NCBI GenBank assembly: GCA_004794655.1
Contig: SMMW01000622.1
Coordinates: 2,418,001 to 2,482,000, forward strand
Direction of reading: 5' to 3'
From: Marisa cornuarietis
Taxonomy: Eukaryota > Mollusca > Gastropoda > Architaenioglossa > Ampullariidae
Length of the DNA stretch: 64,000 bases
The notes under the pieces are model-generated. The model was not told where the DNA came from and did no database searches. It was given only the letters and a program-made list of their open reading frames with translations. Made by a program: the position numbers and the translations under genes. Below are positions 48,645 through 60,879 of the stretch, one piece after another; within the stretch, counting starts at the first letter, position 1, and every line of letters starts with the position of its first letter.

Positions 48645-49059
48645 ATGTTATGGTTTCCTGTCTACTTAAAGATTGTATCAGTTATCCGTCCATCTTAAAT
48701 TTTGTCTCATTTGCTTATCAGTTGTCTGTCAAAAGTTAATAATCAAAGATTGAACATTATTAAACATCTTTTTAACGTCACTGTATCTACATGCATGTAT
48801 CTAATGTCTGTGTCTGATGTTTATGTTCACCGTTGCGTTTATCGTTAGATGAGGGTCTTCTCTTTATACGTATTGTAGTTTCTCCCCCTCTAGTAATTAG
48901 CAAAGCCCTGTCTGTAACAGTTGCAACACCGGAATTTCTCCACATGCTGTCAGGAACAGTATCATCTTTAATAAAACAGTGGTGTCTTGAAAAAAACTTC
49001 CGCAACTCTATCGTATTTTCATCTTGCTTCAGTGGCAAGGTAATCTTCGCATAACTTCA

Positions 49060-49432
49060 TTAACAAAATAATGTCTGCCTAATGTGAATGACAATGCCAT
49101 CTGTATCGAACTCCAGCAACATGCTCTTGTCATCGCCAAACTGTAAGGTAGCTTTAGTAACAATGTCATTTTAACCTAACTTAAGCACCACGCTCTAACT
49201 TCAGTAACAATATCTTGTATCTACCTGCCGTCAGCAGCGATGTCATCTTTGTCACATCAAGTTCATCAACAATACCGTATTTACCAAGCGTCGGTAGCGA
49301 TATCTTTTTTTTTAACTAACTTTCATAACAAAACTGTTTGCCTAAAGTAAGTAACCTAACTGCACTAACGATATCACATGTCACCTAGAGTCAGTAACAA
49401 TGTCATCTTTACCTAGCTTCACTGACGCTTAA
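49060..49432 (+). repeat. Old degenerate tandem repeat of about 35 bp
   Basis: The theme cagtaacaatgtcatctt followed by tacctaactt recurs about ten times with many substitutions. It runs right up to the coding-looking block that begins near 49436. Confidence 0.6.
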
Positions 49433-49435
49433 GAA

Positions 49436-49709
49436 GGTGCTTCCAAGGAGGACCCGTCGTGCCGCCTGCCCGTGGAGAAGTCAATGTCAGCAAAGCAGGC
49501 AATGGGGAAATACGACACGGCCACCCTGATGTTCACCCACAGATGACAGAAGGAGAGTGAATCTGCAGACAAGCAGGTCTGGTACCACGACGCGGAGACC
49601 CGATGTTTGCTGTGTGCCTCGCCGCCACCGCTGGACCCGATGACTGGCTGCGGACAGGGGGGTGAAGGGTCACAGCAACGCGCAGCAGCATCTCTCATAG
49701 GGCGCCCAG
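49436..49709 (+). pseudogene. Unidentified coding-looking block with one stop
   Basis: In the plus-strand frame containing KEDPSCRLPVEKSMSAKQAM (from about 49447) the codons are GC3-rich and protein-like, unlike the AT-rich neighbourhood. An in-frame TGA at 49544-49546 interrupts it. The same frame then continues with KQVWYHDAETRCLLCASPP and on to GRPG, ending at a possible donor CGCCCAG|GTAGAC near 49709. A possible acceptor sequence (ttcacccacag) sits at the stop, so the two halves may be separate exons or a broken gene. I do not recognise the protein. Confidence 0.3.
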
Positions 49710-51477
49710 GTAGACAGATTTCTCTTTATCGCGATTCGCGAAACTCTTGCCATGGTTGCTGTGCTGTCTGTTCCTTTTCATTCCTTCGTGCTGACTGCCA
49801 CACTGTCCGGGCCTCAGCACGATATGAAATTATTAGAATTCGTTATTAATTTGTGGAAATCAGTACAATCCGCGAAGTGGAATGGACCATTTCAATGATT
49901 TTTTTGGCTCCTAATTTTTATTGTGCAATAAATTAGCTAAATAATGACTGTTGTCCCAGAACCACTCGACTGAACCTAAACTGAGGTCTACTTTACTAAG
50001 GAACCTCTGCACCTCAGACTGTAGACAGCGAATAGGAAATGGAAAAAGGCGGTAATCTGAGAATTAATAAAGCCATTTATTTCTGGAACATTTTCAGGCA
50101 GCATATGTGAAAAAAGATCTGTAGGTTTTCTTGTCTCATGCTGAAGTGCCCAAACGGCGGAGTTTGTTCCTGGGGTCAGACTACAGACTCTGACCTGGAG
50201 TAAACTTGGAGTGTCTTCCCGTCCTACTCCTCGTCCTTCCACCTGACACGAGCTCTATGCCTGGCTCACGTGTCTCGGCTTTCTGTGGCCAAGACTAATT
50301 CGGCCTGTCTCCTACAGTCTGGCTGATTGCTCCTGATTACTCCACAAGAAGCAGCCCATGCTCGAACTTATCTGTCTCCAGCTGAAGAACTTCCGACTGT
50401 GTTTTTAAGGATTTGTTTCCTTCCGTAGGTCCATCTGCGTTTCTTTTTCTTTTCTTGGAGTTTCTTTAACCTTATATGTCACAGAGTCTACCCGTCTCTC
50501 CCCCTCTCTCTAAGCCTCTCTCTCTCTGTTTTTCTCTCTTCACCCATCTGTGTACGCTGTAAAAAAAAAAGACAATAATGTAGAACCAAGTGAACTCAAA
50601 AGGTAATAATTAAGACCTAGTTGTCTGACAGAGTCTGATGTCTAGTTGGTTGCACGAGGCAAACGCCCTTTCCCTAACTGGTCGATGGGTGGCCAGAAGC
50701 AAGAAATAAATGTTCATGGCGGAAATGTAGCGTGCAACTTTGGTGTAGACAATTTACTTTCTCCACTTTTCAAAAAACTTAGACACTCCCTTTTTTTTTC
50801 TTCCATTACCAGGTGAACGTCACTTCAACCACCACGGCTTCCTCTGAGTGAAACAGCATTTTTAAGCCCAGCACCCACCAACTTATTGTCTTGTCGACAG
50901 TTTTTACTGCATCAACGTCAAAACAAAAGAAAATCACAAACAAAACAAAACAACCGTCAGTTAAGAAGCTGCCAAGCGCAATGTGTTTGTTACACATAAA
51001 AGCTTCCCCTAACTACAAATATATATGAGGTGATACCGTAACCACAAAAAGTATGAACTATGAAAATGTCGTTTTCTATATTCCCGCCCCGCAAAACTTA
51101 TTTGTGTCCGCTTCAGACCAGCAAACGAGGGCCTCTACTTCTACGGTGAGCCAGAATATAAATGCGTGTATTTACGGGAATATAGACGGTTATACACGAA
51201 AACAGACAAGCTGACAGAAAAGCAGGAACAAACAAGCTTAAGGGAGGACAGCTAAACAAATAATTCGACAGATGGTCTATCGGTTAAGGTAAAGACTAGA
51301 AAAAGGACTTTTTATTCGGAAAATTTGTAGACACACGAAAGTCTGGAACTAACACCTAAAATGGAAAGAAATCGACCAGAATGCCCCAAGTTCTTAACTC
51401 AATCAGACAGTCGTACTGTACAAGAGATGCTCTTTTCTCGATAAGCTTAAAAAAAGAAAAAGTGTCACTGCGTCTGT

Positions 51478-51482
<5 letters not shown>
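49710..51482. other. No gene seen
   Basis: AT-rich with a (CT)n-rich stretch at 50500-50540. Nothing is recognised. Confidence 0.45.

Positions 51483-51547
<65 letters not shown>
51483..51547 (+). repeat. (TG)n microsatellite
   Basis: About 32 units. Confidence 0.97.
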
Positions 51548-51548
<1 letters not shown>

Positions 51549-51892
51549 AGGAGTGTTTGACTTTTGTTGTTCGTTTTTAATCTTTCTCTTGATACGACAA
51601 GCGCATCCAATGACTTCATTATCAGTCCTCCCTGCCTCTTTCTATCCATCTTATCTCTCTACTTGTCTGCCTGTCTATCTGTCATCTGTGTGGGACAAGG
51701 TGTGTGCCTGTAACAACGTTAACATTTATTTTTCTGGTATTTGCCAGGGATTGTTCTACTATTGCTTGCCGTGGCTGTTCATTCAGCCGGACATTATGTC
51801 TCTTAATATGGTCTCCTGGTGCTTCTTGGACAAAGGCACTCGGTAAAGACCAGTTGTACGCGTTAACAAGCTTCGCACCATGTTGTCCACAA

Positions 51893-51957
51893 CCTGAGGC
51901 ACCTGCAGAGCACCTGCAGAGCACCTGTCACACCTGCAGATTACCTGTCACACCCAG
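51893..51957 (+). repeat. Short tandem repeat with cacctgcaga units
   Basis: Five to six copies of gcacctgcaga/cacctgtcaca. Confidence 0.8.
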
Positions 51958-52239
51958 GAGGAGTGTTTCGTCTATTATGGAGGAGAGAACGGCGACCTAG
52001 TGACCATCACGAAAGTGCCTTCACGGTCAGGTCTGGGGAGAGTGGAGCTCACCATGGAATAATGAGTAAATAGTAAACATTTATAACAGTGAACGATACA
52101 GCAGCAAAAGACTACTGTGTTCACAGTCTGGTATGCCTGTATGAACAGATAGTTGCAGTCTTCTCGGGCCATAGGAAAAAAAAACCTCGCTCAGAAGAAA
52201 TATGGGTGATAGGGAACCCTTCGCCATAGAGAAGAATCC

Positions 52240-52600
52240 ATGCATTCGAGGCGAAAAGCTCGAGGAGGTTGTGTTGGATCTCGTACCGGGAATTTGTAGA
52301 AAGCACAGCCACCACCATTGTTCACAACAGTCAAGCGGCCACTTGACCCTGCACGACACTCTCCAAGACCTCTTGGTATCTTACAAGAAGGTAGGCGCCA
52401 AGGCGGTCAGAGGAAGAACTGGTTTACGAACGTTAAGATCTGGCTGGCCGCTCCATGGAGGACTTGCTCACCGTCGCTCAAGACAAACCTGAGTTGTGGG
52501 CCCTGTCAGGTGCGCGTGTATATGCTCCGTACATCCTCACTCATCCCCCCACTCCCCCAGCGGTACCAGTGAAGGAACGAAGGAATGAATAAATGAATGA
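52240..52600 (+). mobile_element. RTE-like LINE 3' end fragment
   Basis: Three frames together carry the typical end of a LINE ORF2. The fragments LLGSYKK-like, GRRQGGQRKNWFTNVKIW, then GRSMEDLLTVAQDKPELW resemble the GRRRGRQRKxWxDNVKEW...LL..A.DR..W ending known from RTE-type elements. The sequence ends in a gaatgaataaatgaatga tail at about 52583-52600. The fragment is strongly 5'-truncated and frame-shifted. Confidence 0.55.
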
Positions 52601-53230
52601 GCTGATTTCAGGGAATGGCTAATATGCTACACAAATACAAATTGCTTATGAAGTGTAGAGAGTAGTTTCAAACGTTCCAAGTTGTGTAATTTAACTTAAA
52701 AAGGCAGTTTCCGGTCATTGGATTCATTACATTGATCTTCCTATAATTTGGCTGCTTGCCGATTCTGGTTAAAAGCTCTTTAGAAGTTATTTCGCAATGT
52801 GGTTTTTAAACTGATATAAATGAAGACAGTTCGTGAAAGTATTTGTATTATTCAACTTATGACTCAAAGCAAAGGTAAAAATAAAACCAGTTTAGATGTA
52901 TCAGACTCACGAAGAAGCGGAGGATTTTGTAATCTATTCAGTATGTATTCGTGTAGTCAATATGTCGTATTCTTCTCAGTATGCGGTACTGTTTTCAGTT
53001 TGTAGTATTATTCTCATCAAACAGAACACTACGTATATTGAAAGGGTGATACAGCATTATCACGAAACTGTCACCTCACCCCGCTAGCCTCATGTAAATT
53101 ATTTCAGATTTCTTCTGCTTGGAAAAGACGGGATGTCTTGTGTTCAAACATAACAAATATATCTGCAGAAACAAGGGTTTCCTTTTTTGTGGGGAAAAGG
53201 CTGCTCCCTCAAGAAGACTTTTATGTATCT

Positions 53231-53493
53231 GGGGCCAGTTGCACAACACATTTCTAATTTTAAACACTTTTAGGCCTTAAATCTATTTAGATAATCAGTT
53301 TAAAGTGCACAGCACAATTTTAGAATTTTTAAAACTAAAACTGCTTTTAGTAAGATAAATTTGTTTAAGTCTGAGTTTCGTCCTGTCAGTACAATTTTTT
53401 GTATATTCTTGTGCAATGCATCTAAATGGCAGAGAAAAGATTTTGCTTCTTTAGAACAGTTTTAAGGTTTAGAAACGTTTTGCAACCAGCGCC
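53231..53493 (-). mobile_element. MITE copy 1 (inverted relative to copies 2 and 3)
   Basis: About 263 bp, starting ggggccagttgcacaacaca and ending with a diverged tgcaaccagcgcc. The left half matches the reverse complement of the right half of copy 2 (aggcctta..., ctatttagataatcag, tttaaagtgcaca). It has no coding capacity and must depend on a transposase elsewhere. Confidence 0.85.
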
Positions 53494-53657
53494 AGGTGTA
53501 CTGCAAATGCCTGAAATGCTTCCCTCGGTTTTATAGCTACTAAATAAACTAAAAATAAAATGAAAAAAAAATGAAAATAAAAAGGCTAATGAATTCAGGT
53601 GGGTTTTCTTTCTACCGAGTTAATGGCCTAACGAAAGTATTCACATGTTAAAGGTCA

Positions 53658-53922
53658 GGGGCCAGTTGCACAACACGTTTCTAAACCTTAAAAATGTTCT
53701 AAAGAAACAAAATCTCTTCTTAACCATTTTGATGCATTGCAGAAAAAACATACAAAAAATTGTACTGACAGGACGGAAAGTCAGACAAACAACTTGATCT
53801 TACTTAAAGCAGTGTTAGTTTTAAAAATTCTAAAATTGTTGTGTGCACTTTAAACTGATTATCTAAATAGAGTTAAGGCCTAAAAATGTTTACAATTAGA
53901 AATATGTTGTGCAACTGACCCC
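53658..53922 (+). mobile_element. MITE copy 2
   Basis: About 265 bp between ggggccagttgcacaacacg and ttgtgcaactgacccc, with inverted ends of about 25 bp. The interior shows gatgcattgcagaaaa, attgtactgacaggacgg and ctaaatagagttaaggcc. No clear target-site duplication is visible. Confidence 0.88.
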
Positions 53923-55092
53923 AAAACTTTGGTTCGTTAAGCCAGTGTCAGTCAATCGTTAGCATGTGGGGGTCAAAATGTAGCTCTCGGTTTGCTGTCA
54001 TGATGGTACACAGAGTGCGCTGAGGCTTTGCTCTTCTAAACAGAAACATTGATTTCTTGCTGGCTAGTGAGATAATGGTAGGCTTACGAAGCTCGACAAT
54101 TTAACATTCTCTTGTTTTTGTTGACAGGATCGGGCTGTCATTAGCCATTTCATAAAATATGAAAAACTCGATGAATCCTTTTTTAGTATGCTTTTTCACA
54201 AGTGTGCACATGTCGTAAGATAAATTAGATTGTTTCTGTTACAAAAAATATAACGTTTTAAAATTGGCATTCACTATTCATCTTCGATTGTCAGAGCAAA
54301 CTCGACATGGAAATTCTTCCAGTAATTACGATAATTAAGGCAGAGAGGAAAAATAGTTTAACGCGACTTTCTCTGGTGATGGCCTTGTAGAAACTCAGTT
54401 CCAGTTTCTTCAAAACTGATTCTTCTTTCTTGATGAAGTAAGGGTTAAACTTCTGGCGGGTTTTCTGTTATAAAAATAGTCTGAGAAACCAAGAGTAAAA
54501 ATAAGAAATCGCTACACGAACCATCTCAGAACGCAACGATCATTATTTCTGAGCCGCTTGATCGTACGAACGTTTCCTGCAGGTGCAGCTAAGGATTGGA
54601 AAACAGCACATGATATTGATGGAAAATCTCTCAAGCGGAAATTCAAGCCCAGTCGAGAATGTGCATCCATGTGCATCTCCGTCTTAAGTCAACAACATCG
54701 TCAAAATCCATTCCCGTCCAAAAGGATTCGTTGTCTTTATTCTGTTTCATAAATCTCGTTGTAATCGCGCCTTTTCCGTTACAAGAAGAGCTTCAGAAAT
54801 CATTACAGGCACTTTCCTTCCTCTGCAGGCAGGCTAGCAAACACCTGTAAGATACAAGAGGGAATTACCGTCTTTAATTAATCTTTCTAGTCCTCGCTTC
54901 GTCAAAAGGGAACATCTCTAGTAAAAATTAAACCTCGAAGTATTTCTTCCATGTTTTAACGAACTTTTACGTCCAATTAAGTTAAAACTGGTTCCCCAAT
55001 CACCATTTTTAGTCAATAAACTTTGTCTTGTTTGATCTTTGAATTACCTCATCAATTGTTTCTTAATGAACACACGCATCAACCCACCCACC

Positions 55093-55095
<3 letters not shown>
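53923..55095. other. No gene seen
   Basis: Spacer between MITE copies 2 and 3, with no recognisable feature. Confidence 0.45.

Positions 55096-55144
<49 letters not shown>
55096..55144 (+). repeat. (CA)n microsatellite
   Basis: About 24 units, about 40 bp before MITE copy 3. Confidence 0.95.
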
Positions 55145-55146
<2 letters not shown>

Positions 55147-55181
55147 TGCAGGTGGTCACAACGACATGCATCAGCAGTCCT

Positions 55182-55446
55182 GGGACCAGTTGCACAACAT
55201 GTTTCTAAACCTTAAAACTGTTCTAAAGAAGCAAAATCTCTTTCAGCCATTTTGATGCATTGCAGAAAAACATACAAAAAATTGTACTGACGGGACGGAA
55301 AGTCAGACTTAAACAACTTTATCTTATTTAAAGCAGTTTTAGTTTTTAAAATTCTAAAATTGTGGTGTGCACTTTAAACTGATTATCTAAATAGAGTTAA
55401 GGCCTAAAAGTGTTTAAAATTAGAAATGTGTCGTGCAACTGGCCCC
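55182..55446 (+). mobile_element. MITE copy 3
   Basis: About 265 bp, the same orientation as copy 2 and very similar along its whole length, from gggaccagttgcacaacatg to gtgcaactggcccc. Copies 2 and 3 differ by few substitutions and short indels. Confidence 0.88.
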
Positions 55447-56289
55447 TGTACACTAAAGTCACCCGTACGGACTCACATCCAGAAGGAAATTAAGAGTTTA
55501 AAAAAATCAGATCATGTTGAAGTCTTTTTCTAAACAGTTTCTCCTTCCACGGCTTAACAAAACGAATAAGAGCTTACGCCTTACATTTTGCAAACAAAGG
55601 AAAAGTAGTTTTTCTGTTTTGCTGTTGACAAAATTTCGATTTCAGCCTTTCTTCTCGGACTTAACTCCACCACTTCCCTGCTCCTGGCATCAACGGATGT
55701 TTGTCATAATTAACCCTTTCAACGTCAGTATATTCTTGTAAATTGCTTTGGTTAGGAAGAGGCCATACAGTGTAAAAAAGGACCTTGTTAGAATAAACTG
55801 GAGGTTCATCAGCTTATGGGAATAGCTTGAAATAATTTTGAAAAATTAGAAGAAATAATCACTAGTAGACGATGTGATCTTCATGAAGCACCCCAGGTAA
55901 ATGAAGTGGTATGCCCTTCAGCAGAAATATTCTTTTGAACTGTGAAGATTATTATTGTGGATTATTTATTTATTTATTTATTTATTTCGCTGATGTACAT
56001 TCATTGTCAGTTCTTGTCTCATCTGTCATCGTCATTAACGGTGTCATTTTCTCGTCTTCGTTTTCTCTCATCTGGCCGAAAAAAAAGAGAAAAGTGTGAC
56101 ATCAGATTGTGTCCCCGCTAGAAAATAAGCTGATGGGAGCAGTTATAACGTGACCCCACTCTCTGACCTTCGCCAAGTTTTATCATGTTCTAGGGAAGAC
56201 CCTCGATCACATAGCAAGGTCTGCGCCGCATTCAGATCTTTCATCTGTACAGCTACCTGTCACAGCTACAGAAGCTTTCTGTCAACCAC
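55447..56289. other. No gene seen
   Basis: Spacer before the Rex1-like LINE. It holds only the (TTTA)n run; 56170-56289 may still belong to the LINE. Confidence 0.4.
55957..55986 (+). repeat. (TTTA)n microsatellite
   Basis: About seven units. Confidence 0.9.
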
Positions 56290-57385
56290 AAGCAATGGTC
56301 ACTAAGCCGCAGTCACTCGTGATGAATGCGCATTCTTTCTACATCAGCATCAACGACTGTCTCTGGTGTGTTATACTAGTTTGCATTGCACGTGACATTT
56401 GTAAGCATTCTGTAACCAAGTCACATGCCAGATTACTCTTCGCAGATTTTAGTTCTGCATTCAATACAGTGCAACCACACCTTCTGGCTTCGAGACTGAT
56501 TTTTTATTTTGACCTGCCACATCAACTGGTTTTATGGATAGTGGATTTTTTGACTTGTAGACAGCAGAGGGTTTATGTTAATAGTAATTATTCTGACAGT
56601 TTTTACAAGCACTGGCTCCCCACAGGGCTGTTGTCTGTCACCCTTGTTATTTATCATGTATACTGACAGCTGTAGAACCACGGAGGAGAATAGCTACCTC
56701 ATCAAGTTCTCTGATGACACGGCATTGTTGACTCTTTTACAGGAACACACAAAAGATCATGGCATTGCCTTAACGAATTTTGTACAGTGGTGTGATGATA
56801 ACTTTTTAGAGTTGAATGTAGATAAGACTAAAGAAATAGTTATAGAAGATCAAAGAGGATTTTGTTATTCCCAGTGTGGTTCATAGTAAACCTGTTGAAG
56901 TTGTTAACTCCTTCAGGTATCTGGGAACTATTTTTGATAGCCAGCTCAAATGGAACTTAAACACCGAACACATTGTTAAACGTGGCCAACAAAGAATGTA
57001 TCTTTTGCATAAATTAAGTTTTTCAGTTAGTCAAGTAATCTTAGGCTGTTTTTACCAGTCATTCATTGAGAGTCTCCTATCTTTCTCATTTGTATGCTGG
57101 TTTCGCAATCTCTCTGTCCATGATAGGAACAGTCTGAACAGTGCTGTGAACATCTGTTCTAAGATAATTGGTATCAGACAGAGGGATTTAGCTTCTTTTT
57201 GTGACCAGCAAATAATACGGAAAGCCTCGTGCATTTTATCATTACCTGAACATGTATTAACAAAAGAATTTTTATTATTAAGCTCAGGTAAACGTTATGC
57301 CATGCCTATATTTAAAAGTAACAAACACCTAAAATCATTTGTGCCATCCGCAGTCCAGCTGCTTAATCTTAGATAAGCTGTCAGT

Positions 57386-57426
<41 letters not shown>

Positions 57427-57590
57427 GTGATGTTGTATGTGTATACTTGATTTCCATGTAAGAATCTATCTATATATATGTTGTTGTTTTTTTTGTTTTT
57501 TTCATTCACTGTTGAGCTAGAGCATTCCTATATTCAAATGGCCCACTGGGATAAATAAAGTTGGTCATTGTCATCATTGTCATTGTAAAA
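56290..57590 (+). mobile_element. Rex1-like LINE, 5'-truncated, inactive
   Basis: Reverse transcriptase motifs occur in order: LLFADFSSAFNTVQPHLL (motif A), SPQGCCLSPLLFIMYTD (motif B), IKFSDDTALL (motif C, FSDD instead of FADD), LELNVDKTKE, FRYLGTIFDSQLKWNLN, then FYQSFIESLLSF and LLSSGKRY towards the C-terminus. The endonuclease domain is missing. Frame changes near 56615 and 56860 break it into three pieces. After the stop at 57374 the 3' UTR has a (TG)n run (57389-57429) and ends with ataaataaagttggtcattg and further CATTG units. The Rex1 or CR1-group assignment rests on the style of the C-terminal region and is tentative. Confidence 0.8.
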
Positions 57591-57836
57591 CTTTTTTAAC
57601 TAATTACTTGTAAGACCTAAATGTGAAATGTGTTGTGCATCTCAGCCTAAGATTGGACTTAAGGATGCGGACTGCACTCTGGGGTCCGGAGGTGATGAAA
57701 TGCGATCCCAGCACAGAAGTTAGTAAGGGCAGACGGCCGATAAACACGTTTTTGGCGAATCAGAGCAAGGTAAACAAGGCCACTCCCTTTCCAAGGCACG
57801 CAAGTACACGCCACTCGGGATATGCACCTGCATTCA

Positions 57837-58133
57837 TCAATGTTTTTCTAAATAAGTATACAAGAAGCCTTTAAATCGATTAGACGAGACTACAACACGA
57901 TTCGGAGACCGCGGCGATACCTTTCTCACACGATGATCCACGGGATCCACCTCCACAACACACACCAGATTGTTCTCGTTCCCGCGCTTAGCGAGTTTAC
58001 TTGTCACTAAGAACTCCAGAATGTTGCTTTTACCCTTTGTACCTACACTACCCCATGGTAGTACAGCGGTCACTCCTTTCTTTTTTAAAACAGCTGACAT
58101 AGACACTCTCCCACACAGAGCCTCGTCCTTCAC
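57837..58133 (-). other. Weak exon candidate, unidentified
   Basis: A 98-codon open frame on the minus strand contains GNENNLVCVVEVDPVDHR followed by a possible donor CGT|GTGAGA near 57930, and possible acceptors upstream. The composition is more GC-rich than its surroundings. There is no known domain and no partner exon, so this may be chance. Confidence 0.18.
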
Positions 58134-58185
58134 CCATCTCTCTTTAATTCTTCCTGTATTTTTTCTTTTTTACTGTCAACGCTCT

Positions 58186-58190
<5 letters not shown>

Positions 58191-58233
<43 letters not shown>
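58191..58233 (+). repeat. (CA)n microsatellite
   Basis: About 21 units. Confidence 0.95.
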
Positions 58234-58237
<4 letters not shown>

Positions 58238-58553
58238 CACTACTGCTTTGTCCTCAAAAATTGTAGGCTGTCATTATCCGGGTAGCTTTGAAAGCAAGCA
58301 GATTTTCATAGATTGGTATTGGATAATGGACGCACTTAATTTGTAATATGTATCAGCAGCAGATTTTTTTCCATTATGAATCTAACCTTTTAACACTTTT
58401 GGGAAAAGTCTTAACTGCTCTGTCCTTCAGCGGCGCTGCAGGCTATGTGATTAATACGGGCGACTGGCCAGTCCATTTCTGATGAGAGTAGATGGGATTT
58501 GCTTGTTGAATCTGTCGTATACCTTCGTGTGGAGCTCTTTGGCGACAGCTGAT

Positions 58554-58557
<4 letters not shown>

Positions 58558-58606
<49 letters not shown>

Positions 58607-58637
58607 GCACGCACGCACGCACGCACGCACACACACA
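58558..58637 (+). repeat. (AC)n-(GCAC)n compound microsatellite
   Basis: About 22 AC units followed by GCAC tetranucleotides and then a few AC units. The (GT)n on the other strand gives false cysteine-valine frames. Confidence 0.95.
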
Positions 58638-60879
58638 ATGATGTAGTTGACACTTCTAGAAGTTTTCTGAGAATTGCATCACAAGTTGATGGCCTCGCCT
58701 TTCTCGTCGTCGCTTTGATGCACGAGGCAAATTAAGTTGAATCCATGCGGAATAACTATGCTATCCATACTGTGCCGTCTCGTGAACAAAGTTTACGGTG
58801 GGTAAATCAGACTCAATGTCATGCCCCCAAAATTAAAAGATAAAACTGTTAATGTACTCTATCGTCGCATTTAATTCACTTTTAAATAACCGAAATCACG
58901 CAGTCACATGCAACTCTCTAGCTACTTTCGAACGAGGTCAAAAAGATCAACAAACATCAAAATTAAAAATATATATATAATATCAAAACATTATGTGACA
59001 CATAAAATGGGGTGCCCGGGAATTTTTACCAGATACTCCGGTTTCCTCCCTCAAATCACCTCTAGGTGGAAGCACTTTCCCACCAAAGCAACCAACCGAC
59101 GCAAAATGATCAACGCATTTTACAGACAGTATAGAACATTAATTCCCCCTTGAAGATAAATAATCTTTCTTTACAATTACTTTTGTAGAAAGTCTTCTTT
59201 GAATCTTCCGTCAAAATTCGACCATGAAGAGAACACAGACACAACAGACTGGTTGCTGTCACTTCAGACCAAGATCCGACGCACCAAAATACGAAGAACA
59301 CACAGATAAAAGAAAAGAGGCAGAAGAATATAGTTCTTAAAATCTAATAATTATTCAGCTTAAATTTACAATATCACTAATCAAATATTCCCTAAAAAAT
59401 ACTTTACAGTCAGTTTAAACAAAAGCTTATGAAGATTTAAAAGCAAAACTGACACAGACTGACCTCAACAGGTGTGAGGTGAATAATTTCCACTCTTCTA
59501 ACAAGTCTTATCAGGACTTCACAACGCAGCACCGAGGAAAACTGTCCGATTCCCCGCACTGGTCAAGGGCATAAAACAGCAGCAAATCTCCCTCTTCCTC
59601 CCTCAGTCTTGATCTTTACAATTTCCACTAGTGCACCTCTCAGTGACACCGTTACATCAAAGAAAGAGCTTACACTCTAAATTACTGCAATTCGTGTTTT
59701 ACTCTGACATTTAACCCCAAATCTGAAAACAGCTGTTGGTTATGTTTTGCTAGTCATGAAAAAAAATAACTTTTCCTCAGTGCCACGAACAAAAATGTTA
59801 AAAAAACATGACAGACAGCATTCAACAGCGGATTTTATTACAGAATGCCTATTTATTTTATTATTAATTATGTATTTTTTTATAAAAATGAATATGCATA
59901 GATATGCGTGTGTATGTATGCGTGTGATATACAAAACCTAAACAAGGTCCCGTATGTATATGTTTATCTGAGAAGTTTGACATCCTGTCGCTAAATACGT
60001 GTAGTAAAATCTTGCTAATGTAGGAGTATTAATTAACATGGCACTTATTTTTTTAATTTTTTTTAATGGTTACAGCTTGATGGGACTTACGTGCTGTTGC
60101 TAGAAGGTAGGGGATGTTGGTCTTCCGCGCCTGTTGGTGAATATACAGCTCGCCTAGTGTCGGGCAGGTGCACTTTGAGGTCAGTCTGAGTGCCCGAGCA
60201 CTAGTGTCACAACACCAAGAGATGGAGACTCACACAAATGGCGCAGCTATGAGTAAACAGCAGTTTCTCGTGGCATTAATTATTCAGAAGACACCACACG
60301 TGTCAAAACAAAAATTCAGTGACACGTTCAGGTGAGCCAAAGTGGACTGAATGTGCTTAGGTGCAATTCTCTCCAATTATAGCCAAAGCCACAAGAAAAC
60401 CTGTTTGATGTTTACAAAGTGTAGTGAGAGAGAGAAAGACTGGGTGAATGAGAAATACAGAAAGGGAGTAAGAGAAAGAAAAAGAGTTGACCGTGATTAT
60501 GGACGTGTAGATATAGACACAGCGAACGATGAGAACTACTTTGAGAAAATGGCTCAGGAATGACGATAGTTGGCGATAGAAAGAACGAGAGAATGGCAGT
60601 TTATTATTATAATAGAAGAGATGTAATAACGATGTGACGAAGATGAAAACTAATGACGGTGGTGATAGATGAGAGCTACAGTTGGAAATGAGTGAGAAAG
60701 ATGAAGAGAGGAAATCAGAAAGTAAGACTTTATTATGATGATTGCTTTCATGCCGATACTGACATGAAGACGATAATAATTAATGATACTGTGATATCAT
60801 ACCGACTCTGACATGAAGATGATAAAAAGAGGGTGCCGGAGAAGACTGGAGGAGATATAAGGAAAGGGAATTGAATTTA

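Larger units (their letters stand above)
57591..60879. other. No gene supported
   Basis: Contains the two CA-type microsatellites, the weak candidate at 57837-58133 and a MITE-like end at 57617-57645. The patch at 60080-60200 has a GTAAGT donor on the minus strand but no supported frame. Confidence 0.4.

Noticed and set aside
58411..58653. Frames of alternating Cys and Val
   Set aside because: These come from the (AC)n-(GCAC)n microsatellite.
60060..60210. Possible exon on the minus strand ending at a GTAAGT
   Set aside because: A short frame with CTCPTLGELYIHQQARK is open for under 45 codons and has no partner exon or known domain.
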